A stretch of DNA of 7,852 bases, taken from assembly GCA_947626405.1 (NCBI GenBank), contig CANQSE010000083.1:1-7852 (forward strand). Reading direction: 5' to 3'. Under the pieces are notes generated by a model. That model worked only from the letters and a program-made list of their open reading frames with translations, ran no database searches and had not been told where the DNA came from. Of the stretch, positions 1-5,226 are shown one piece after another. Made by a program: the position numbers and the translations under genes. This DNA comes from an uncultured Acetatifactor sp. (GTDB lineage Bacteria; Bacillota; Clostridia; Lachnospirales; Lachnospiraceae). Position 1 is the first letter of the stretch, and each line of letters opens with the position of its first letter.

Positions 1-762
1 AACAAGGCGCAGAACCGTTTTTTTGCCAATATGAGCCATGAGATCAGGACGCCAATCAATACGATTGTCGGCCTGAACGAGATGATCCTGCGTGAAGATG
101 TCTCGGACGAAGTGGCGGAAGACGCGCAGAACATACAGAACGCCAGCAGGATGCTTTTGTCACTTGTAAACGATATCCTTGACATGTCCAAGATCGAATC
201 GGGCAAGATGGACATTGTTCCCGTGACATACGACGTTGGCGCGATGCTTTCCGACGTGGTAAACATGATATGGGTGCGGGCGAGGGAAAAGGGGCTTGCC
301 TTCCATATCAATGTTGAAAAAAGTATTCCGGCGCAGGTTTACGGCGACGAGGTGCGCATCAAGCAGATTTTGATCAACCTGCTCAACAATGCGGTCAAAT
401 ACACGCCTGAAGGATCGGTGACGCTCTCGATACAGTGCCAGAAAAAAGAAGACGGCGTCGTGAATATAACCTACTCCGTATCCGATACGGGAGTCGGGAT
501 AAAAAAAGAGAGCATTCCGTACCTTTTCAGCACGTTCAAACGTGTCGATGAAGAAAAGAACAGGTATATCGAGGGGACAGGGCTTGGCCTGTCAATCGTT
601 AAGCAGCTTGTAACGCTGATGGGCGGAGACATTGAGGTCAACAGCGTGTACACAAAGGGTTCGACCTTTATGGTGACGTTGCCGCAGCGGGCGGTTGGCG
701 AGCAACAGGTAGGGGAGCTTGATCTGGAGACGAAGCATACCCTGCGAAGGAGGGAGCATTAA
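1..762 (+). CDS. Sensor histidine kinase, C-terminal part (5' end outside window)
   Basis: Autophosphorylating kinase core that would pass phosphate to the receiver encoded just downstream. The frame is open from base 1, so the ATG at 31 is internal and the true start lies upstream. Counting residues from base 1, the HisKA segment carries the phospho-acceptor His13 in NMSHEIRTPIN, followed by the second dimerisation helix (SLVNDILDMSKIESGKM). The HATPase_c domain shows the N box (LINLLNNAVKYTPEG, about 124-138), the G1 box DTGVGI (162-167), an F-box-like FSTFKRVDE and the G2 box GTGLGLSI (192-199). It ends at TAA 760-762, 20-30 residues after the last kinase strand (STFMVTLPQ), inside what looks like the linker to the receiver domain. 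The sensor region and any membrane segments are not visible, so the stimulus is unknown. The family call is secure. Whether this is a separate gene or the front of a broken hybrid kinase is discussed at the stop codon. Confidence 0.93.
   Translation, partial: NKAQNRFFANMSHEIRTPINTIVGLNEMILREDVSDEVAEDAQNIQNASRMLLSLVNDILDMSKIESGKMDIVPVTYDVGAMLSDVVNMIWVRAREKGLAFHINVEKSIPAQVYGDEVRIKQILINLLNNAVKYTPEGSVTLSIQCQKKEDGVVNITYSVSDTGVGIKKESIPYLFSTFKRVDEEKNRYIEGTGLGLSIVKQLVTLMGGDIEVNSVYTKGSTFMVTLPQRAVGEQQVGELDLETKHTLRRREH
760..762 (+). other. In-frame TAA separating kinase from receiver-DegV
   Basis: The kinase and the receiver are in the same reading frame with only this TAA between them. The 13 codons after it (ending at base 801) read RSIFEAPRAHVLI and run directly into VDDND. 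This matches the usual F-x-AP-x-A-x-VLVVDDN junction of clostridial hybrid kinases and supplies the receiver's first beta strand. No ATG, GTG or TTG lies in frame between the stop and GTG 802. An AGGAGG sequence at 748-753 overlaps the kinase end but has no standard start codon in that frame at normal distance. The best explanation is a nonsense mutation or sequence error in one HK-REC-DegV gene. A natural split using an unusual start such as ATA 769 is less likely. Confidence 0.6.
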
Positions 763-801
763 AGGTCAATATTTGAGGCTCCCAGGGCGCATGTCCTCAT
801 A

Positions 802-2070
802 GTGGACGACAACGACGCAAACCTTATGGTGGCGAAGAAGCTGCTTCAGGATACGAAGGTTAATGTTGACACGGCCTCAGACGGACAGGAATGTCTTAAG
901 AAGACGCTGCAGACAAGATACGAGGTGATTTTTATGGATCACCTTATGCCGATAATGGACGGTGTGGAATGTCTGCACCGGATCCGGAGCCAGGCCGGAG
1001 GATTAAACGCCGATACTCCCGTGGTCGTACTGACGGCGAACGCCGGCGGAGAGAACCAGGCTATGTATAAACGTGAGGGCTTCGACGGTTATCTGTTAAA
1101 GCCTGTAGCCGGAAACCAGCTTGAGACTGAGCTGCTGCGGCACCTGCCGCCTGAGCTTGTCAAAATGACGACAATGACCGGAAACAAGGACGTGGTGGTA
1201 GGTCCGGTTCTCGGCCATGAAAAAAGGCAGCTTCTTATGATTACCACGGACAGCGTGAGCGACCTGCCAGCGCAGTTTGTGGAAAGGTATCAGATTGTTG
1301 TAAATCCATATCATGTGCTTACGGAGGACGGAGAGTTCCTTGACGGCGAGGAGATTGAGACCGACGGCGTGCTGGAGTATCTGACCCACAGCGACGGACG
1401 CGTCCACTCCGAGGCTCCCGACGCATCGTGCTATGAGGCTTTTTTTGCGGAACAGCTCACAAGGGCGCAGCATATTATACACATCAGTATGGCAAAGGAA
1501 GCGTCAAGGGGGTATACGAACGCACTTGAGGCATCGGGGTCATTTGACAATGTGACGGTTGTCGATTCGGGACATTTGTCAAGCGGTATGGGTCTGATCG
1601 TGTACTACGCCGCGCAGGCCGCCGCAACGGGAATGTCGGCGGAAGGCGTCCTGCGCGAGATTGAGCGCATGAAAGAGAAGACGAAGACAGGGTTTGTCGT
1701 TGAGAACACGGAATATCTGGCGAGATCGGGCAGAATACCGGCAAAGGTCCACATGATATGTGAGACCTGTATGCTTCATCCTGTAATAATACTTAAGAAA
1801 AGCCGTATGACGGTGGGCGCGATCCACATGGGAACGCGTGACAGGGTATGGAAAAAATATATACGCCAGGCTCTGCGCTCGCCGTCAAGGATCGACAGAA
1901 AGATTCTTTTCATAACATATGCCGGTCTGCGGCCGCAGGAGCTGGATGAGATCGCCGCCAGGGTGCGGGAAATCGTGCAGTTTGAAAATGTGATTTACCA
2001 GAAGGCGTCTCCGGCAATTTCCACAAACTGCGGGCCGGGCACTTTCGGATTGTTGTACATGGTGAAGTGA
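802..2070 (+). CDS. Receiver domain fused to DegV family domain
   Basis: Two-domain protein, 422 residues from GTG 802. Residues 1-115 are a CheY-like receiver: acidic pair Asp2-Asp3 (VDDND), phospho-acceptor Asp46 in FMDHLMP, Thr78 in LTAN and the conserved Lys100-Pro101 (LLKP). Residues about 141-422 are a full-length DegV domain: TTDSVSDLP at 148-156, VVDSGHLSSGMG, a GF-x-V...EYL-x-RSGRI segment and the C-terminal STNCGPGTFG (407-416). DegV proteins (FakB group) bind long-chain fatty acids and present them to the kinase FakA; no FakA is in view. A start at GTG 802 would delete receiver strand beta-1 and has no ribosome binding site. The coding sense clearly extends back to the TAA at 760, so this is probably the C-terminal half of an interrupted hybrid kinase. 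ATG 1237, 9 bases after AAAAAAGG, could give a nearly bare DegV domain but would also lose its first strand. Domains are sure; the start is not. Confidence 0.85.
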   Translation: MDDNDANLMVAKKLLQDTKVNVDTASDGQECLKKTLQTRYEVIFMDHLMPIMDGVECLHRIRSQAGGLNADTPVVVLTANAGGENQAMYKREGFDGYLLKPVAGNQLETELLRHLPPELVKMTTMTGNKDVVVGPVLGHEKRQLLMITTDSVSDLPAQFVERYQIVVNPYHVLTEDGEFLDGEEIETDGVLEYLTHSDGRVHSEAPDASCYEAFFAEQLTRAQHIIHISMAKEASRGYTNALEASGSFDNVTVVDSGHLSSGMGLIVYYAAQAAATGMSAEGVLREIERMKEKTKTGFVVENTEYLARSGRIPAKVHMICETCMLHPVIILKKSRMTVGAIHMGTRDRVWKKYIRQALRSPSRIDRKILFITYAGLRPQELDEIAARVREIVQFENVIYQKASPAISTNCGPGTFGLLYMVK

Positions 2071-2105
2071 TTCGTCGCTTGCTTTGCTGCATTTTCATTG
2101 AAATG

Positions 2106-2124
2106 ATTCCGCTTTGTGCGGAAT
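2106..2124 (+). other. Stem-loop downstream of receiver-DegV gene
   Basis: ATTCCGC (2106-2112) and GCGGAAT (2118-2124) form a perfect 7-base-pair stem with a 5-base loop, 36 bases after the DegV stop. No T tract follows, so it is not a convincing intrinsic terminator. It may instead stabilise the transcript end or have no role. The remainder of the 2071-2292 spacer shows no promoter close to consensus and no riboswitch I recognise. Confidence 0.3.
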
Positions 2125-2277
2125 GGGAGTGAAGGTTATGAAAAACTGCGGCATATGCTTTTTGCGGTGGAGTCAGGCTTGTAAATGGTTTTCCGGCTGA
2201 GAGCATATCGGATAACACAATGAAGCAGACCGCGTCGCATTATGGGATAGAGGGCGCGATACTTGAATAAATTCAGA

Positions 2278-2282
2278 AAGGA
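2278..2282 (+). promoter_or_regulatory. Ribosome binding site that sets the chemoreceptor start
   Basis: AAGGA sits 10 bases before ATG 2293, whereas nothing comparable precedes the in-frame TTG at 2263. It therefore favours the shorter 660-residue protein. Confidence 0.6.
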
Positions 2283-2292
2283 CGGCATCATC

Positions 2293-4275
2293 ATGCAGCT
2301 ACAGAAGTTAGGTTTCAGTGTCAACAAAAGAGCAAACAAGTCGGTGAGGAGGATCATAGCGGGGCTGTGCGCCCTGGCGGGAGTGATCGTACTGGGAATT
2401 ATCATCTTTTATACGGTGAGGAGCAACAGGGAGCAGGTAAGGCTTTACAGCTCGCAGATCGACAGTACGATGGCACAGAAGGCGGCGTTTATAAAGACCG
2501 TCGCGGCAGGAGCGCCCGTCGGTTCAACAGTTGAAAACTATTATAATTATGTAGATACCATGGAGGGCATGTATGACGACGTGTCGGCTGTATATGTGTG
2601 CGTGGAGGAGGAAGGAACAATCTATACGGACGGAATTATGACATACATGTCGGGCGGATGGGTGCCGGAAGAAGACTTTGTGGTGACTGATAGGGCATGG
2701 TATTCCGGAGCGGCTGCCACGGACGACGTGTACGTGTCCGAGCCGTATGTGGATGAGCAGACCGGAAATATCTGTATAACGCTTTCCAAGGCGATCACCC
2801 GAAACGGGCAGGTGGTGGGTGTAGCGGGTCTGGACATGTACATGGACGACCTTGTTACTCTTATCGAGGACTCTTATAACGGCGGCAATTATGTATTCCT
2901 GACATCTGGAGAGGGCAGCATACTTACGCATCCGGACGATGAGCTTGCCTTAAGCGCAAAGAACACTAAAAACGTGGACGACGTGCTCGGAGGCAGATAT
3001 GCAAAGGTGTGCGCAAAGCCGCTTTCAAACAGGCTGATATGGGATTATAAAGGCGGCCTCAAGTTTGCAATCAGCGATCCTGTTGATGCGACCGGATGGA
3101 ACGTTGTCGCGGTCATTTCGCTTTCGGGTGTGTTTACGGTTGTCTTAATCACCGTTATCATGGCGGTTGTGCTTGGAGCGCTGCTCGGAAAAATGGTGAG
3201 ACATCAGCTTACGGGCGTCGTCAGTCCCATGTTTGCCCCTCTTGAGGAGCTGGCTGCCAACGTGTGCAGGATTTCGGCCGGAGAACTGAATTACGGCTTC
3301 CGCGTAGACGAACAGTCACAGGAGGTCAACGCTCTGTCAGTAGCGCTTAACGATACAATCGAAGGGCTCAGGAATTATATTTCGGAAATTACAGCCACCG
3401 TGACTGCTATTTCCGAGAAAAACCTTGATTTTACCGTGGAAGGCACTTATGCGGGCGATTATGAAAAGATAAAGGACGCCCTTGTAAATATCATGGATGT
3501 GCTGAACGAAAGCTTCAGGGAGATCAACGAGCAGGCGTCAACGGTGCTTCAGTATTCGGAGGATCTTTCTGCGACAAGCGAAAACGTGGCCGAAGCTGCC
3601 ACATCGCAGAGCCAGTCGGTGCTGAACGCGTCGGAGGAAATGAAGAAGCTCACCGCAAACATGGAAAAGATTGATGAGCTTGCAAATTCCATAAAAGAAA
3701 ACACGGATTACGTAAATACGCATCTCACCGTCGGAAACACCGAGATGAGAGAGCTTGTTGCGGCGATGGATGAGATTGTGGAGTGCTATGGCGAGATTGC
3801 GGGATTTGTGACCGAGATAAACGCCATCGCAAGTCAGACGAACCTGCTTGCCCTGAACGCCTCCATTGAGGCTGCAAGGGCCGGAGAAGCCGGCAGAGGT
3901 TTTGCCGTGGTTGCAGACGAGATTTCCAGTCTGTCGGCGAGCAGCTCGGAATCAAGCTCAAAGATCAGCAATGTGATAAAGAAGTCGCTGGAGTCCGTGG
4001 AGCGGGGAAAAGATCTCGTCGCCAGGGTTGACAAGACCATATCGGACAGCGTGGGATATTCCGCGGGAAATGCCGAGCTGGTTGACGAGATCGTAAGTTT
4101 TGTCGGGACGCAGAAGGAGTCTGCGGACGACATATCCGTGAGCATCGGAAGCATCAGCGAGATGGTGGAAAACAACGCGGCCAGCGCCGAGGAAAATTCC
4201 GCGATTGCGTTAAACCTCGGAGAGTGCGCAAAGTCGCTGATGGATATGATCGCGCAGTTCAGACTGAGGAAGTAA
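2293..4275 (+). CDS. Methyl-accepting chemotaxis protein with dCache sensor
   Basis: Transmembrane chemoreceptor, 660 residues, that would control the CheA kinase through a CheW-linked array. A short positively charged N-terminus precedes TM1 (about 18-42). An extracellular dCache-type sensor (about 43-268) contains RAWYSGA (134-140), YVSEPYVD (147-154) and GLDMYMDDL (179-187). TM2 is about 271-299. HAMP and a second HAMP-like segment (300-410) lead into a long coiled-coil signalling domain with the near-invariant hairpin tip, from [20 protein letters not shown] to [15 protein letters not shown] (509-544). There is no C-terminal CheR/CheB tether pentapeptide; it ends QFRLRK. I chose ATG 2293 because AGAAAGGA (2275-2282) lies 10 bases upstream. 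TTG 2263 is in frame but lacks a ribosome binding site and would add ten residues before TM1. The gene seems to be its own unit, 222 bases after the DegV stop. The family is certain; the ligand is inferred only. Confidence 0.95.
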   Translation: MQLQKLGFSVNKRANKSVRRIIAGLCALAGVIVLGIIIFYTVRSNREQVRLYSSQIDSTMAQKAAFIKTVAAGAPVGSTVENYYNYVDTMEGMYDDVSAVYVCVEEEGTIYTDGIMTYMSGGWVPEEDFVVTDRAWYSGAAATDDVYVSEPYVDEQTGNICITLSKAITRNGQVVGVAGLDMYMDDLVTLIEDSYNGGNYVFLTSGEGSILTHPDDELALSAKNTKNVDDVLGGRYAKVCAKPLSNRLIWDYKGGLKFAISDPVDATGWNVVAVISLSGVFTVVLITVIMAVVLGALLGKMVRHQLTGVVSPMFAPLEELAANVCRISAGELNYGFRVDEQSQEVNALSVALNDTIEGLRNYISEITATVTAISEKNLDFTVEGTYAGDYEKIKDALVNIMDVLNESFREINEQASTVLQYSEDLSATSENVAEAATSQSQSVLNASEEMKKLTANMEKIDELANSIKENTDYVNTHLTVGNTEMRELVAAMDEIVECYGEIAGFVTEINAIASQTNLLALNASIEAARAGEAGRGFAVVADEISSLSASSSESSSKISNVIKKSLESVERGKDLVARVDKTISDSVGYSAGNAELVDEIVSFVGTQKESADDISVSIGSISEMVENNAASAEENSAIALNLGECAKSLMDMIAQFRLRK

Positions 4276-4297
4276 GATCTGGCGCACACCACACCCG

Positions 4298-4358
4298 GTA
4301 CTGCCGATGCTTCTCCCGCCAGACACGCTTTCGCTCGGTTTAGCACGTAACGGACACT
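4298..4358 (+). repeat. Repeat copy 1 (partial, internal segment only)
   Basis: From GTACTGCCGATG through CGGACACT this matches the central part of copies 2 and 3 with few differences, including one extra base (GATGCTTCT versus GATGTTCT). It lacks the roughly 76-base right-hand segment, which begins AGGCTCG in the full copies. At 4358 it jumps directly into the first bases of copy 2. Its start-to-start distance to copy 2 is therefore 110 rather than 186 bases, pointing to a deletion or a partial duplication. It begins soon after the chemoreceptor stop, and no coding potential is seen. Confidence 0.85.
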
Positions 4359-4543
4359 GTTACCCCAAATGGCAATAGTTAAGCCTTTTTATTGCGAGTC
4401 ACGCCCTGTACTGCCGATGTTCTCCCGGCAGACGCGCTTTCGCTCGGCTTAGCACGTAACGGACACTAGGCTCGAAAGAACCTCGCCAAGTGCCGACGTG
4501 CACGCACGGTCTGTCAGGAGAACATCGACATTACCGGGCTGAA
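4359..4543 (+). repeat. Repeat copy 2 (full unit)
   Basis: The unit runs from GTTACCCCAAATGGC to ACCGGGCTGAA. It has three parts. The first is a small hairpin, GCAATA/TATTGC (4372-4377 with 4390-4395). The second is a segment opening GTACTGCCGATG, and the third is a segment ending CATCGACATTACCGGGC. The 31-base arm 4403-4433 is the imperfect reverse complement of 4509-4539 (26 of 31 positions by my count), so the inner part can fold into one long hairpin. The unit is non-coding. It differs from copy 3 at only about six positions. Confidence 0.9.
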
Positions 4544-4545
4544 AT

Positions 4546-4740
4546 GTTACCCAAATGGCAATAGTTCAGCCTTTTTATTGCGAGTCACGCCCTGTACTGC
4601 CGATATTCTCCCGCCAGACACGCTTTCGCTCGGCTTAGCACGTAACGGACACTAGGCTCGAAAAAACCTCGCCAAGTGCCGACGTGCACGCACGGTCTGT
4701 CAGGAGAACATCGACATTACCGGGCTGAATACGACTTAGG
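4546..4740 (+). repeat. Repeat copy 3 (full unit with right flank)
   Basis: Near-identical tandem copy of 4359-4543 at a 186-base period. It has the same GCAATA/TATTGC hairpin (4558-4563 with 4576-4581) and the same long inverted arms (4589-4619 with 4695-4725). Beyond the shared GGGCTGAA it continues ATACGACTTAGG. This extension also occurs, with small changes, in the inverted copy at 7821-7852, so the element's own right boundary probably lies near 4740. After it, 4741-4784 is AT-rich with an inverted repeat TTTTAATT/AATTAAAA (4755-4762, 4770-4777) just upstream of the csoR promoter. Confidence 0.9.
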
Positions 4741-4784
4741 GGCTGAGCTGCTGCTTTTAATTACCCAAAAATTAAAATATACGG

Positions 4785-4813
4785 TTGACAAATACCCCCA
4801 TCCGGTATATGAT
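4785..4813 (+). promoter_or_regulatory. Sigma-A type promoter of the csoR-copA operon
   Basis: A perfect -35 hexamer TTGACA (4785-4790), a 17-base spacer and a -10 hexamer TATGAT (4808-4813; one change from consensus). Transcription would begin about 4819-4821. AT-rich sequence lies directly upstream. The spacer and -10 are covered by the CsoR operator palindrome, which fits steric repression of RNA polymerase. Confidence 0.9.
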
Positions 4814-4835
4814 TGATATACCGGATGGGGGTATT
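4791..4835 (+). promoter_or_regulatory. CsoR operator, perfect 45-base palindrome with two sites
   Basis: The arms at 4791-4810 and 4816-4835 are exact reverse complements (20 of 20) around the 5-base centre GATTG. Each arm contains a 17-base CsoR-like site of the form ATACC-N7-GGTAT, with a run of five C (left) or G (right): 4792-4808 and 4818-4834. The two centres are 26 bases apart. C/G-tract sites of this kind are typical of CsoR operators. Apo-CsoR would bind over the promoter spacer and -10 box and release when Cu(I)-loaded. Read as RNA from upstream, the same sequence makes a 20-base-pair hairpin followed by a short T run, so it might also stop transcripts arriving from the left. Confidence 0.85.
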
Positions 4836-4898
4836 TTGATGTGCTGTTGCCGACAGTCGGGTAAAAGGATCAATTTTTTTGAAGAAAAGGGGTATCTT

Positions 4899-5195
4899 AT
4901 GTGTGACGAAAACTGTGTTAAAAGTACCATGCGCTCACCTGAGGAGCGAAAAAAGCTTATACATCGCCTGAACCGTATTGAGGGACAGATACGCGGGATA
5001 AAGGGGATGGTGGAAAAGGACGCTTACTGCGCCGATATTCTCATACAGTCATCGGCGGCAAGCGCCGCGCTCAATTCTTTCAACAAAGATCTGATTGCCT
5101 GTCATGTGCGGGGATGCGTGGCGCGCGACATAAGAGACGGAAAGGACGAGGTTATTGACGAGCTTGTCGCCCTTTTGCAGAAGCTTATGAAATAG
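4899..5195 (+). CDS. csoR: Copper-sensing transcriptional repressor CsoR
   Basis: Cytoplasmic all-helical DUF156/CsoR-family repressor, 98 residues, normal for the family. The first helix, with RKKLIHRLNRIEGQIRGIKGMV (residues 17-38), is the family signature. The Cu(I) ligands are Cys44 (AYCADIL), His69 and Cys73 (CHVRGC); the 25- and 4-residue spacings match the Cys-His-Cys triad of characterised CsoR proteins. That triad supports copper sensing rather than the formaldehyde (FrmR) or nickel (RcnR) variants, whose ligand sets differ. Extra cysteines at 2, 6 and 68 are seen. I chose ATG 4899 because AAAAGGGG (4885-4892) is well placed before it. An in-frame ATG at 4839 would add 20 residues starting MCCC. 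The in-frame TTG at 4785 is the -35 box and is not credible. First gene of the operon, autoregulated, 27 bases before copA's ATG. Confidence 0.95.
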   Translation: MCDENCVKSTMRSPEERKKLIHRLNRIEGQIRGIKGMVEKDAYCADILIQSSAASAALNSFNKDLIACHVRGCVARDIRDGKDEVIDELVALLQKLMK

Positions 5196-5203
5196 TGTGG
5201 TAA

Positions 5204-5226
5204 AAGGAGGTCCGTGTATGTTATGA
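5204..5226 (+). promoter_or_regulatory. copA ribosome binding site with two-codon ORF overlapping the start
   Basis: AAGGAGG at 5204-5210 is a strong ribosome binding site. The ATG at the best distance (5218, 7 bases on) encodes only Met-Leu before TGA (5224-5226). That stop overlaps copA's ATG at 5223 in an ATGA arrangement. The GTG at 5214, in copA's frame, is only 3 bases from the ribosome binding site. copA may therefore be started at 5223 directly, at 12 bases, or by reinitiation after the tiny ORF. Confidence 0.55.

Noticed and set aside
2138..2200. 20-codon ORF MKNCGICFLRWSQACKWFSG in the spacer before the chemoreceptor
   Set aside because: A weak GTGAAGG-like site precedes it, but there is no homology, promoter or conservation to support it; chance is a sufficient explanation.
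2220..2270. 16-codon ORF ending just before the chemoreceptor ribosome binding site
   Set aside because: No ribosome binding site and nothing recognisable; kept out as chance.
2071..2292. Cyclic-di-GMP riboswitch or flagellar-sigma promoter upstream of the chemoreceptor
   Set aside because: No GEMM core was seen. TCGGATAA (2208-2215) resembles a sigma-D -10 box, but no TAAA element is at the proper distance (the nearest, 2182-2185, is 22 bases away instead of about 15).
3834..4346. 170-codon minus-strand frame over the chemoreceptor end
   Set aside because: It is antisense to the conserved signalling tip, has no domain, and is composition-driven.
4298..4740. CRISPR array
   Set aside because: The units are about 186 bases with near-identical content throughout; there is no short-repeat and unique-spacer alternation and no cas genes.
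4785..4898. TTG 4785 as csoR start
   Set aside because: The TTG is the -35 hexamer, and the added 38 codons would be the operator and promoter themselves.
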